From positions 2,914,001-2,978,000 of the forward strand of contig OZ245039.1 in the NCBI GenBank assembly GCA_965224095.1: 64,000 nt of DNA, given 5' to 3'. Below, one piece after another: positions 1 to 8,124 of this stretch. Source of the DNA: JBPEWY01 sp965224095 (GTDB lineage Bacteria; Bacteroidota; Bacteroidia; Flavobacteriales; Flavobacteriaceae). Each line of letters begins with the position of its first letter. The stretch's first letter is position 1. Under the pieces are notes generated by a model. The model was not told where the DNA came from. It was given only the letters and a program-made list of their open reading frames with translations, and searched no databases. The position numbers and the translations under genes were made by a program.

Positions 1-431
1 TCTACTGCATTAAACCAAAAGCTGTCGGAAAAAGTTAAGGCCAGTGCTCCGACCAGCCCGCTTCCCAAGATGGCTATAGCTCTGGCGTTAGACAGCGTGT
101 CTTCGCGCGAAATTAGTTTGCGAATGATATTGGTGATTGTCCAGAAAGTAAATAAAATGGTAAAGGCACTGGAAACTACCGACATGAAATTAACCGTTTT
201 TGCTACCTGGCTTGCTTCCGTGGCAAACATGGCAAAAAAGGCACCTAACATTTGAAAGAATGGCGCTCCCGGAGGGTGCCCTACTTCCAGTTTTGCGGAT
301 GTCAAAATGTATTCTCCACAGTCCCAAAAGCTTACAGTTGGCTCAACCGTTATTCCGTACACGATCAGGGCTATTATAAATACTATCCATCCCGAGATAG
401 TATTCCATTTTTTAAAGTTGTCTGCAAACAT
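1..431 (-). CDS. DUF2723 (GT117/TMEM260-like) membrane protein, N-terminal part only
   Basis: The reverse strand reads from an ATG at 431 to the left edge (about 143 codons, C-terminus outside the window). The N-terminus has a short polar start, a membrane helix (SGWIVFIIALIVYGI), then the segment FWDCGEYILTSAKLEVGHPPGAPFF, which I recognise as the hallmark of the Bacteroidota DUF2723 family, followed by more hydrophobic helices. These proteins are large inner-membrane proteins of about 1000 residues, related to eukaryotic TMEM260 O-mannosyltransferase and placed in the GT-C type glycosyltransferases; the DCGE acid pair fits a catalytic acid in the first periplasmic loop. A role in protein O-glycosylation is an inference from the family. 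The start is well supported because it directly precedes the first membrane helix. Confidence 0.85.
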   Translation of the reverse strand, partial: MFADNFKKWNTISGWIVFIIALIVYGITVEPTVSFWDCGEYILTSAKLEVGHPPGAPFFQMLGAFFAMFATEASQVAKTVNFMSVVSSAFTILFTFWTITNIIRKLISREDTLSNARAIAILGSGLVGALALTFSDSFWFNAV

Positions 432-550
432 CGATCAATTGTTAGATAGGTGCGTGGGCGAATTTACTAATTAAAAAGCAAGGATATTCAATTTTTTTAG
501 AAACGTTAACAGAAGGGGTTTATTTTTCCCGGTTTAATAGGAAAAAATAT

Positions 551-580
551 TTGTGGAAATAAAACTTTGTTATAAATTTG
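551..580 (+). promoter_or_regulatory. Bacteroidota-type promoter for tRNA-Gln
   Basis: TTG at 551-553, a 19-nt spacer and TAAATTTG at 573-580 fit the -33/-7 pattern (TTG-N19-21-TAnnTTTG) of the Bacteroidota primary sigma factor. The box ends 15 nt before the mature tRNA 5' end. Confidence 0.75.
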
Positions 581-595
581 CAACCGCATTTGAGC

Positions 596-666
596 TGGCT
601 CATGGTGTAACGGTAACACTACTGGTTTTGGTCCAGTCATTCAAGGTTCGAATCCTTGTGAGCCAA
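596..666 (+). tRNA. tRNA-Gln (anticodon UUG)
   Basis: A full cloverleaf can be folded. The acceptor stem TGGCTCA (596-602) pairs with TGAGCCA (659-665), with discriminator A666. The anticodon arm is CTGG-TTTTGGT-CCAG, which puts TTG at positions 34-36, so the tRNA reads CAA/CAG glutamine codons. The T arm has GGTTCGAATCC. CCA is not encoded directly after the discriminator, as is common in this phylum. It is a single gene with its own promoter and terminator. Confidence 0.95.
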
Positions 667-675
667 CTGCTAATT

Positions 676-712
676 AAAAAGCCCTTTGTAAAACACAAAG
701 GGCTTTTTTTAA
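676..712 (+). terminator. intrinsic terminator after tRNA-Gln, probably bidirectional
   Basis: The stem AAAAAGCCCTTTGT / ACAAAGGGCTTTTT has a 5-nt loop and a T tract on the + strand and A/T symmetry on the - strand. It can end both the tRNA transcript and the converging usp transcript. Confidence 0.85.
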
Positions 713-734
713 TACTTGATTATTGGGGAAAGCC

Positions 735-1571
735 TCAAATTTTAAAAGTTATCACAGGGCGATGTGCGTGATTTACAAGATCTTCACTGATACTCCCGTT
801 AAAAAAGTGAGCTAATCCTTTCCTTCCGTGGGTGGCAATAGCTATAACATCGGCATCGGAGGTCTTCATATAGTTGAGAATACCCCATTCTACTTTATGA
901 TCGTTGTATACATCGTCTGAAAAGTCATTCAATCCGGTTTTGTTCAGAAAATTATGTTTAGCCTCTTCTATTTCAGCAGTAGTTCTGAAATTGTTAGCCG
1001 TGTTTATATAAAGCAACCGAATCTTCGCATCAAACAATTGTGCGAAAGCGGTAATACTACTAACTACTTCGGCAGATTGCTCGTCAAAATCGGTTGCAAA
1101 GATCATTTCATCAATCTTAAAGTCTTTATGATCCTGTTTAACTACCAATACAGGAACATCGGAGTTTCTCACTACCTTTTCGGTATTCGAACCGATAAAC
1201 ATTTCCTTCATTCCCGAAGCACCATGCGACCCCATTATAATAAGGTCTATATTGGTATTTTTAGTAGTATCCATGATTCCGTTAAATGCGGTTTGTGTTT
1301 CTATAACCTCATGAACATCGATGTCTTTGAGAAAGTCTTTTTCCACAAATTTTCGGAATCGCTGCTTAGCGAGTTTTAAGAAAAATACAGCCTCGGGGAA
1401 GTTCGCCGGTGAAGTATGTGAGTTGAGAACATCGGTAGCCGCATGTATCGGAAGCTCCACCACATGTAGAATATATATTTCTGCCTGGTGTTTTCGAGCC
1501 AGTTGGGCTGCTACACGTAATGCATTTTCGGATTGTTCGGAAAAATCGGTTGGGACCAGTATCTTTTTCAT
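735..1571 (-). CDS. universal stress protein, tandem UspA domains
   Basis: The 278-residue soluble protein holds two Usp domains. The first (about 1-145) begins MKKILVPTDFSEQSENAL and ends with the nucleotide-binding type motif MGSHGASGMKEMFIGS..EKVV. The second (about 150-278) ends ATHGRKGLAHFFNGSISEDLV. The G-x2-G-x9-G-(S/T) pattern typical of ATP-binding Usp proteins is recognisable in the first and approximated in the second. The usual role is stress survival and starvation adaptation through nucleotide binding; no specific partner is visible. The gene stands alone, converging on tRNA-Gln with a terminator between them. The start is the first ATG before the conserved beta-strand. Confidence 0.92.
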   Translation of the reverse strand: MKKILVPTDFSEQSENALRVAAQLARKHQAEIYILHVVELPIHAATDVLNSHTSPANFPEAVFFLKLAKQRFRKFVEKDFLKDIDVHEVIETQTAFNGIMDTTKNTNIDLIIMGSHGASGMKEMFIGSNTEKVVRNSDVPVLVVKQDHKDFKIDEMIFATDFDEQSAEVVSSITAFAQLFDAKIRLLYINTANNFRTTAEIEEAKHNFLNKTGLNDFSDDVYNDHKVEWGILNYMKTSDADVIAIATHGRKGLAHFFNGSISEDLVNHAHRPVITFKI

Positions 1572-1658
1572 TTCAGTTAAAGTTTTATGTTACTATTAAA
1601 TTTACGAAATTTTCGAGTCTGATAAAAGTAAATAGGTGTGAAGATTTAAAAAAAATTG

Positions 1659-1666
1659 TATATTTG
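1659..1666 (+). promoter_or_regulatory. -7 box of the rimP-nusA-infB promoter
   Basis: TATATTTG matches TAnnTTTG exactly. The -33 element is weak (TGTG near 1637). Transcription would start near 1672 and give a leader of about 55 nt that contains the hairpin at 1694-1719. Confidence 0.65.
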
Positions 1667-1693
1667 CACCGCTGAAAGGATACTATTATTCAT

Positions 1694-1719
1694 GAGGGGA
1701 CGAAAAGTCCCCTCTTTTT
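1694..1719 (+). terminator. terminator-like hairpin in the rimP leader (candidate attenuator)
   Basis: GAGGGGAC (1694-1701), loop GAAAA and GTCCCCTC (1707-1714) form a perfect 8-bp G+C-rich stem followed by five T residues. It lies between the predicted transcription start and the rimP ATG at 1728, so it sits where a premature terminator would control rimP-nusA-infB. An in-frame ATG at 1692 would place it inside the coding region, but the protein family begins at the later ATG. Confidence 0.7.
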
Positions 1720-1727
1720 ATACCGAT

Positions 1728-2195
1728 ATGGCATTGAAAGAAAAAGTGGAAAAACTGTTACAGGAGGCTTTTATAGAGCACACCTCACTGTTTCTGATAG
1801 ATTTATCGGTTTCGCCTGACAATAAAATAAAAGTAGTTATTGACGGCGATGAAGGGGTGACCCTGAAAGACTGTATAAGCATAAGTAGGCAGGTAGAACA
1901 TAATTTGGATCGGGAGGAACAGGATTTCTCACTGGAGGTTACCTCCGCAGGAGCAACGGAGCCTATTAAAAACCCGAGACAGTACAAAAAAAACCTGGGT
2001 CGTTCGCTAAAAGTGAAAACCATGGATGGAACGAAAGTAGAAGGAGCATTAACCCAGGTACATGAGGATTCGTTGGTTTTAACATGGAAAGCAAGGGAGC
2101 CTAAACCTATAGGAAAAGGAAAAATTACAGTCCGTAAGGAACAGGAAATTGCCTTATCGGATATTGCTGAAGCAAAAGTGATCATAAAATTTTAA
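1728..2195 (+). CDS. rimP: ribosome maturation factor RimP
   Basis: The 155-residue protein acts in maturation of the 30S ribosomal subunit. The N-terminal alpha/beta domain (about 1-85) includes LFLIDLSVSPDNKIKVVIDGDEGVTLKDCISISRQVEHNLD and the conserved LEVTSAGATEPIKNPRQYKKNLGR segment (SPG-like turn changed to SAG). The C-terminal SH3-like barrel (about 90-155) ends in DIAEAKVIIKF. I chose the ATG at 1728 because RimP proteins begin directly with the MALKEKVEKLL helix; a longer frame (TTG 1656, ATG 1692) is open but runs through the leader hairpin. It is first in the conserved rimP-nusA-infB operon, 12 nt before nusA. Confidence 0.93.
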   Translation: MALKEKVEKLLQEAFIEHTSLFLIDLSVSPDNKIKVVIDGDEGVTLKDCISISRQVEHNLDREEQDFSLEVTSAGATEPIKNPRQYKKNLGRSLKVKTMDGTKVEGALTQVHEDSLVLTWKAREPKPIGKGKITVRKEQEIALSDIAEAKVIIKF

Positions 2196-2207
2196 TTTGA
2201 AGTTGAC

Positions 2208-3440
2208 ATGGAAAATCTTGCATTGATCGAATCGTTTTCGGAATTTAAAGATGATAAACACATAGATCGTGTTACTCTGATGGCTATATTGGAGGACGTG
2301 TTTAGAAATGCATTAAAGAAGAAATTCGGATCTGATGATAATTTTGATATTATTATCAACCCGGACAAGGGTGATTTGGAGATATGGAGAAATCGGGTTG
2401 TGGTAGCCGACGGGGAGGTAGAAGAACCGAACCAGGAAATATCGTTAAGTGAGGCGAGAAAGATAGAGCCTGATTTTGAAGTAGGGGAGGATGTATCTGA
2501 AGAGGTAAAACTCATTGATTTGGGAAGACGGGCTATTCTGGCACTTCGTCAAAACCTGATCTCTAAAATCCACGAACACGATAACACTACTATATATAAA
2601 CAATTTAAAGATCTGGAAGGCGAGATATATACGGCCGAAGTGCATCATATTAGGCATAAGGCGGTTATTTTACTCGATGATGAGGGAAATGAAATTATTT
2701 TACCCAAGGACCGGCAAATCCCATCAGATTTTTTCCGTAAAGGAGATAACGTAAGAGGAATTATTGAAAGTGTGGAATTGAGGGGGAATAAGCCAATGAT
2801 TATTATGTCGCGAACCTCGCCTATCTTCCTGGAGAAATTATTTGAGCAGGAAATTCCGGAAGTTTTTGACGGTTTGATTACAATTAAAAAAGTAGTGCGT
2901 ATTCCGGGTGAAAAAGCAAAAGTGGCGGTTGACTCTTACGACGATAGGATTGATCCGGTAGGTGCCTGTGTGGGAATGAAAGGTTCCAGAATTCACGGGA
3001 TTGTTCGGGAACTTGGAAACGAAAACATCGACGTTATAAATTATACTGGTAATCCGCAATTGTTTGTTACTAGAGCATTGAGTCCGGCTAGAGTAAGTTC
3101 GGTTACTTTAGACGACGAGAGCAAAAGAGCCGAGGTATACCTTAAACCGGAGGAAGTTTCAAAAGCAATAGGAAAGGGAGGATTTAATATTCGTCTTGCC
3201 GGTCAGCTCAGCGGATACGAAATTGATGTGTTCAGAGAAGGTGTGGAAGAAGATGTGGAACTCACTGAATTTTCCGATGAAATAGATGCGTGGATCATTG
3301 AAGAGTTTTCAAAAATCGGACTTGATACCGCTAAAAGTATTCTTGACCAGGATGTTGACGATTTGGTTAAAAGAACAGACCTTGAAGAGGAAACGATCCT
3401 TGAGGTTGTCAAAATATTAAAAGAAGAGTTTGAAGATTAA
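2208..3440 (+). CDS. nusA: transcription termination/antitermination factor NusA
   Basis: The 410-residue protein binds RNA polymerase and nascent RNA and modulates pausing, termination and antitermination. In order it has an N-terminal polymerase-binding domain (about 1-125, starting MENLALIESFSEFKDDKHI and containing ALKKKFG), an S1 domain (about 130-200, GEIYTAEVHHIRHKAVILLDDEGNEIILP) and two KH domains with the VGACVGMKGSRIHGIVRELGNENIDVI and AIGKGGFNIRLAGQLSGYEIDV signatures. It lacks the extra acidic repeats of enterobacterial NusA, as is normal outside the gammaproteobacteria. NusA commonly autoregulates its operon, which makes the hairpin before rimP interesting. Confidence 0.96.
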   Translation: MENLALIESFSEFKDDKHIDRVTLMAILEDVFRNALKKKFGSDDNFDIIINPDKGDLEIWRNRVVVADGEVEEPNQEISLSEARKIEPDFEVGEDVSEEVKLIDLGRRAILALRQNLISKIHEHDNTTIYKQFKDLEGEIYTAEVHHIRHKAVILLDDEGNEIILPKDRQIPSDFFRKGDNVRGIIESVELRGNKPMIIMSRTSPIFLEKLFEQEIPEVFDGLITIKKVVRIPGEKAKVAVDSYDDRIDPVGACVGMKGSRIHGIVRELGNENIDVINYTGNPQLFVTRALSPARVSSVTLDDESKRAEVYLKPEEVSKAIGKGGFNIRLAGQLSGYEIDVFREGVEEDVELTEFSDEIDAWIIEEFSKIGLDTAKSILDQDVDDLVKRTDLEEETILEVVKILKEEFED

Positions 3441-3448
3441 CATTGTTG

Positions 3449-3456
3449 TATCTTTG
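3449..3456 (+). promoter_or_regulatory. possible internal promoter for infB (-7 box)
   Basis: TATCTTTG matches TAnnTTTG between the nusA stop (3440) and the infB ATG (3476). It would allow infB to be transcribed independently of the rimP leader. No strong -33 element is visible. Confidence 0.45.
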
Positions 3457-3475
3457 AGAGATTAAATAAAATTTT

Positions 3476-6169
3476 ATGGCTGAACAAGCAAAAAGAAGGC
3501 TTAGTCAAGTATTGAGAGAATTAAATATATCGCTGGATAGGGCAGTGGAGCATTTAACATCCAAAGGATTTGATGTTGAAGCGCGTCCCACTACAAAAAT
3601 ATCGGCAGAGGTATATCAGGTTCTCCTGGATGAATTTCAGACGGATAAAAGTAAAAAAGTGGCTTCGAAAGAGGTGAGCGAAGAGAAACGAAAAGAAAAA
3701 GAAGCCATTCGTTTGCAACTGGAAAAAGAGCAGGAGCTTAAGCGCAAGGCCGAAGAAAAGATTGTAAAAGCCAAAGCCAGTTTATCTGGACCGAAAACCG
3801 TTGGAAAAATAGAATTGGTAGAACCTAAAAAGGAGGCTTCTAAAGCTCCGGAAAAAAAGGAAACCAAGGTTGAGGCGAAAAAAACGGAGCCTAAAAAAGT
3901 TGAAAAGGCAAAAGAAGAGCAGACGAAATCCGCAACTTCCGAAAAGAAAGTAGAAAAAGCAGAAAAAGTAGAAAAAGTAGAAACGGAAGAGGCGCCTAAG
4001 ATTATTGAAACGAAGTATCAGAAGCTTTCAGGGCCTAAAATGACCGGGGAGAAAATAGACCTTTCGCAGTTTAAAAAACCCAAAAAGAAAAAAGAAGAAC
4101 CTAAGCCACAGGAAACAAAGTCGTCTTCCGATAACAAGAAAAAAAGAAGGCGTATTACCAAAGAGCCTGCTCAGGGCCGAAATAATGGAAATAACAACAG
4201 GTTTTCCGATCGACGTAAGAAAGGAGGAGGTAAGGGTAGAACCGTGACTCCGAAAGTGGAGCCTACCGAAGAAGAAGTACAAAAGCAGGTACGTGAAACA
4301 CTGGAAAAACTTCAGGGAAAAACCAATAAGTCTAAAGGAGCCAAATACCGACGTGAAAAAAGAGATATTCACCGTCAGAAAACAGAAGAGGAACTGGCAC
4401 AGCAGGAACTTGAAAGCAAAATGCTTAAAGTTACCGAGTTTGTCACCGTGGCAGAGATAGCTACAATGATGGATGTGTCGGTTACACAGATCATTTCGGC
4501 ATGTATGTCGCTGGGAATGATGGTTACCATGAATCAGCGTTTGGATGCGGAAACATTATCTATTGTGGCGGAAGAATTTGGCTATGAAGTAGAGTTTGTT
4601 ACGGCCGATATCGAGGAAGCTATTCAGGTAGAAGAAGATGCGCCGGAAGACCTTAAATCCAGAGCGCCTATAGTTACCGTAATGGGACATGTAGATCACG
4701 GAAAAACTTCATTGTTGGATTACATACGCGAGGAAAATGTGATTGCCGGAGAAAGTGGAGGTATTACACAGCATATCGGAGCTTATGGCGTTAGTCTGGA
4801 GGGCGGACAGAAAATAACTTTTTTAGATACTCCGGGTCACGAGGCCTTTACAGCAATGAGGGCCAGAGGAGCTCAGGTTACCGATTTGGCTATTATTGTA
4901 GTGGCAGCCGATGATGATGTGATGCCGCAAACCAAGGAAGCTATTAGCCATGCACAGGCGGCCGGGGTTCCTATAGTCTTTGCAATTAATAAAGTGGATA
5001 AGCCTACGGCTAACCCTGATAAAATTAAGGAGAGCCTGGCTAATATGAATCTGTTGGTTGAAGACTGGGGAGGAAAAATCCAGTCGCAGGATATTTCTGC
5101 CAAGACCGGACAGGGTGTTAAGGAATTGTTGGAAAAAGTATTGCTTGAAGCAGAATTACTGGAGCTAACGGCCAATCCGGATAAGATAGCAAATGGTACC
5201 GTGGTAGAAGCCTTTTTAGATAAGGGGCGCGGGTATGTATCAACCGTACTGGTTCAGGCCGGAACTTTACATATTGGCGATTATGTGCTGGCGGGAACCT
5301 GTAGCGGTAAAGTAAAGGCCATGCAGGATGAACGGGGTAATAATATAAAAGAAGCGGGCCCTTCCACACCTATTTCAATTTTAGGGCTCGACGGTGCTCC
5401 ACAGGCGGGCGATAAGTTTCATGTATTTGAAGATGAAAGAGAGGCAAAACAAATTGCAACCAAGCGAACACAGTTGTTAAGAGAGCAATCGGTACGAACC
5501 CAGCGCCATATAACACTCGATGAAATAGGGCGTCGAATAGCTTTGGGAGACTTCAAGGAATTGAATATTATTCTGAAAGGAGATGTTGACGGATCGGTAG
5601 AAGCCTTAACCGATTCTTTCCAGAAACTGTCAACCGATGAGATACAGATTAATATTATTCATAAAGCCGTTGGGCCAATTACGGAATCTGATGTATTGTT
5701 GGCTTCGGCTTCCGATGCTATTATTATAGGATTTAATGTGCGCCCAATGGGGAATGCAAGAACCGTTGCCGATAAGGAAGAGATAGATATCCGGACGTAT
5801 TCTATTATATACGATGCCATAAACGATCTTAAAGACGCTATGGAAGGTATGTTATCGCCGGAAATGAAAGAGGAAATAACCGGAACAGCAGAGATTCGGG
5901 AAACCTTTAAAATATCTAAGATCGGAACGATTGCCGGGTGTATGGTAACCGATGGAAAGATCTTTAGAAATTCTCAAATTCGACTTATTCGGGAAGGCGT
6001 GGTGACGTTTACAGGCGAACTGGCATCCCTAAAACGCTTTAAAGACGATGTAAAAGAAGTTTCAAAAGGATACGATTGCGGAATGCAAATTAAAAATTAC
6101 AATGATATACGGGAGAGTGATATTATTGAAGCATTCCAGGAAGTGGCCGTAAAAAAGAAATTGAAGTAG
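3476..6169 (+). CDS. infB: translation initiation factor IF-2
   Basis: The 897-residue GTPase places initiator tRNA on the 30S subunit and promotes subunit joining. An IF2-N segment (RLSQVLRELNISLDRAVEHLTSKGFDVE, residues 8-37) is followed by a long, low-complexity Lys/Glu-rich linker (about 60-310). A second IF2-N domain (about 320-390) and the G domain from about 400 follow: P-loop GHVDHGKTS, switch II DTPGHEAF, NKVD and SAKTG are all intact. Domains II-IV make up the rest. The charged linker causes long spurious open frames on the opposite strand. It ends the operon and is followed by a terminator shared with the converging SPOR gene. Confidence 0.97.
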   Translation: MAEQAKRRLSQVLRELNISLDRAVEHLTSKGFDVEARPTTKISAEVYQVLLDEFQTDKSKKVASKEVSEEKRKEKEAIRLQLEKEQELKRKAEEKIVKAKASLSGPKTVGKIELVEPKKEASKAPEKKETKVEAKKTEPKKVEKAKEEQTKSATSEKKVEKAEKVEKVETEEAPKIIETKYQKLSGPKMTGEKIDLSQFKKPKKKKEEPKPQETKSSSDNKKKRRRITKEPAQGRNNGNNNRFSDRRKKGGGKGRTVTPKVEPTEEEVQKQVRETLEKLQGKTNKSKGAKYRREKRDIHRQKTEEELAQQELESKMLKVTEFVTVAEIATMMDVSVTQIISACMSLGMMVTMNQRLDAETLSIVAEEFGYEVEFVTADIEEAIQVEEDAPEDLKSRAPIVTVMGHVDHGKTSLLDYIREENVIAGESGGITQHIGAYGVSLEGGQKITFLDTPGHEAFTAMRARGAQVTDLAIIVVAADDDVMPQTKEAISHAQAAGVPIVFAINKVDKPTANPDKIKESLANMNLLVEDWGGKIQSQDISAKTGQGVKELLEKVLLEAELLELTANPDKIANGTVVEAFLDKGRGYVSTVLVQAGTLHIGDYVLAGTCSGKVKAMQDERGNNIKEAGPSTPISILGLDGAPQAGDKFHVFEDEREAKQIATKRTQLLREQSVRTQRHITLDEIGRRIALGDFKELNIILKGDVDGSVEALTDSFQKLSTDEIQINIIHKAVGPITESDVLLASASDAIIIGFNVRPMGNARTVADKEEIDIRTYSIIYDAINDLKDAMEGMLSPEMKEEITGTAEIRETFKISKIGTIAGCMVTDGKIFRNSQIRLIREGVVTFTGELASLKRFKDDVKEVSKGYDCGMQIKNYNDIRESDIIEAFQEVAVKKKLK

Positions 6170-6185
6170 GAAGTAAAATAAGAAT

Positions 6186-6215
6186 AAAAAAAGACGACTT
6201 TAAGTCGTCTTTTTT
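6186..6215. terminator. bidirectional terminator between infB and the SPOR gene
   Basis: An A tract, the stem AAGACGACTT / AAGTCGTCTT and a T tract form a symmetric terminator. The last codons and the stop codon (6200-6202) of the minus-strand SPOR gene lie inside the hairpin. Confidence 0.85.
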
Positions 6216-6589
6216 GGTTTTAATAGAATGGCCTGCGGATATTTTTTTCGAATCTCTATAAGATATCTGTCTGCTTCCAGCCTGGTTTTAAAACGGCCAA
6301 TCCGTACTTTGTAGTTTGGAGTATCAAAATCAAGTCTGACGGGCCATTGGGGAAAGTCGCTTCTGACCTTCATTTCCACATTTTTGGCACTGCTGAATTT
6401 TCCTGAAAAAACCTGAATCCGATAACGCATTTCATGCGTGTCCGGAAGCTCTTTTTTTAAATCCATTAGCTTGTTGATGCGCCGATCCTGGTCAATGTGA
6501 ACATAACCCTCCTGAGCTTGTAAAAAACCTGTATATAATACGGTGATAAATACAGCAGAAATAAAAGATTTTGTTGTTAACGATCTCAT
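6200..6589 (-). CDS. secreted SPOR-domain protein
   Basis: The 129-residue protein has an N-terminal signal peptide (MRSLTTKSFISAVFITVLYTGFLQAQ) and a C-terminal SPOR domain (about 60-125: YRIQVFSGKFSSAKNVEMKVRSDFPQWPVRLDF..YKVRIGRFKTRLEADRYLIEIRKKYPQAILL). SPOR domains bind peptidoglycan lacking stem peptides and often localise proteins to division sites. Nothing else is attached, so it may be a small cell-envelope adaptor. I use the ATG at 6589; an upstream TTG at 6610 would add seven residues before the signal peptide. The stop codon lies in the terminator hairpin shared with infB, an unusually tight arrangement. Confidence 0.88.
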   Translation of the reverse strand: MRSLTTKSFISAVFITVLYTGFLQAQEGYVHIDQDRRINKLMDLKKELPDTHEMRYRIQVFSGKFSSAKNVEMKVRSDFPQWPVRLDFDTPNYKVRIGRFKTRLEADRYLIEIRKKYPQAILLKPKKTT

Positions 6590-6714
6590 AATGAATAGAT
6601 GTATGTGCAAAAGTAAATTATTAATTATTATAGGAAACGAAAAAACTTTATTTAGAATTGTTATAAATTAAGAATTAACACTTCACTAACATTTCTCAAA
6701 TCGAGTCTATATCG

Positions 6715-6722
6715 TATTTTTG
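6715..6722 (+). promoter_or_regulatory. -7 box of the act-cox operon promoter
   Basis: TATTTTTG fits TAnnTTTG; TTTC at 6692-6695 may serve as the -33 element. The leader of about 85 nt contains a small hairpin CCTGAT-TTCTT-ATCAGG near 6758-6774 whose role is unknown. Confidence 0.5.
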
Positions 6723-6814
6723 TGCTCGGATTTAACAATCCATGGTTTTTCTGTGCCTGATTTCTTATCAGGAAAAATCATGCCAGAATTAAGATTGATA
6801 ACATATATTTTAAT

Positions 6815-8095
6815 ATGAAAAAGGGTATATACCGCAATCACACTTTTAACTTTTTTAGTCTTAGTTTAGCGTTTCTGCTACTGTTTTCAACTTCACTTTT
6901 AGCGCAAGAAGGCGATCCCGAAAAGGGGAAGCAATTGTTTAAAACCAATTGTGCTGCCTGTCATGCGTTGGATAGAAAGATGACTGGTCCTGCTTTAGCG
7001 GGAGTGGCAGATAAGTACGACAGAGATTGGTTACACGAGTGGATAAAAAATAGCCCGGCAATGATTCAGGCAGGCGATGAGCTTGCCGTGAAAATCTGGG
7101 AAGAGAACAACAAAGCGGCAATGACCGCTTTTCCATTATTATCTGAAGAAGATGTTGATAATATCTTGGCGTATACATCAGCTCCTCCGGAAGAACCAAA
7201 AGAAGATGTTACAGCAGTAGCTGCTGCTCCCGCCGATGCTAGCTCGGGAGGTATTTCCAACAATGTTATTCTCGGAGCTCTTGCATTGGTTTTTGCGATG
7301 CTTATTGCCATGTTGTTCCTCGTGAACAAAACCTTAAGGCGAATTGCGGAAGCAAATGGGGTGGAATTAGCTGCCGAAAAGGAAAAACGAATGCCTATTT
7401 GGAAGGCCTTTGTTAAAAATCAGTTTTTGGTATTGGTTACATCAATTTTCTTGTTGTTGGCCAGTGGGTATTTTGTATACGGATGGTTAATGCAGATTGG
7501 AGTGGATCAGGGATATCAGCCGGTACAGCCTATTCATTTTTCACACAAGATTCACGCAGGCGATAATCAGGTAGATTGTAAATACTGCCATTCTTCGGCC
7601 AGAGTGAGCAAAACTTCCGGAATACCTTCGTTAAACGTGTGTATGAATTGTCATAAGAGTATTTATGAGTACAACGGAGAAGTGGATTTAGCTAATGGAT
7701 ATGATAAAGAATTTTATACCAAAGAAATTAAAAAACTGTATGCCGCTGTAGGATGGGATGAAGAAAATCAGCAGTATACGGGAGATTCAAAACCTGTAAA
7801 ATGGGTGCGAATTCACAATCTTCCGGATTTTGCGTATTTCAATCACTCTCAACATGTAACGGTTGCAGGTTTGGAATGTCAAACCTGTCACGGTCCGGTT
7901 GAAGAGATGGAAGTAGTGTATCAGTTTTCTCCGCTTACTATGGGATGGTGTGTTAGCTGCCATAGAGAAACCAATGTGAAGATGGATAATGAGTACTACA
8001 AAAAAATTCACGAAGAATTATCAAAAAAATATGGTGTGGATAAACTTACTATAGCCCAAATGGGTGGCTTGGAATGCGGTAAGTGTCACTATTAA
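6815..8095 (+). CDS. actA: alternative complex III subunit ActA, multiheme cytochrome c with six CxxCH motifs
   Basis: This 426-residue periplasmic, membrane-anchored cytochrome transfers electrons within the quinol:cytochrome c oxidoreductase. It has a signal peptide (residues 1-30), a monoheme cytochrome c domain with CAACH near residue 48 and a distal GPALAGVA region, a hydrophobic helix (ILGALALVFAMLIAMLFLV), a second helix (LVLVTSIFLLLASGYFVYGWLMQIG), then a cytochrome c7/c3-like region with CKYCH, CMNCH, CQTCH, CVSCH and a C-terminal CGKCH. That gives six heme sites, one more than the pentaheme ActA described from Rhodothermus, because of the fused N-terminal cytochrome domain. It is the first gene of actABCDEF-coxBA. 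Confidence 0.93.
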   Translation: MKKGIYRNHTFNFFSLSLAFLLLFSTSLLAQEGDPEKGKQLFKTNCAACHALDRKMTGPALAGVADKYDRDWLHEWIKNSPAMIQAGDELAVKIWEENNKAAMTAFPLLSEEDVDNILAYTSAPPEEPKEDVTAVAAAPADASSGGISNNVILGALALVFAMLIAMLFLVNKTLRRIAEANGVELAAEKEKRMPIWKAFVKNQFLVLVTSIFLLLASGYFVYGWLMQIGVDQGYQPVQPIHFSHKIHAGDNQVDCKYCHSSARVSKTSGIPSLNVCMNCHKSIYEYNGEVDLANGYDKEFYTKEIKKLYAAVGWDEENQQYTGDSKPVKWVRIHNLPDFAYFNHSQHVTVAGLECQTCHGPVEEMEVVYQFSPLTMGWCVSCHRETNVKMDNEYYKKIHEELSKKYGVDKLTIAQMGGLECGKCHY

Positions 8096-8124
8096 TAATT
8101 TTAAAGAGTAATTTCTCATATAAT

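Noticed and set aside
1656..1727. N-terminal extension of RimP (TTG 1656 or ATG 1692)
   Set aside because: The extension overlaps the promoter box and the leader hairpin and is absent from the protein family.
3840..4000. Apparent short tandem repeats in infB (GAAAAAGTAGAAAAAG)
   Set aside because: They are codon-level repetition in the charged linker, not a CRISPR or mobile repeat.
4028..4372. Minus-strand frame within infB
   Set aside because: It mirrors the Lys-rich linker of IF-2 and gives a Phe/Leu-rich artefact.
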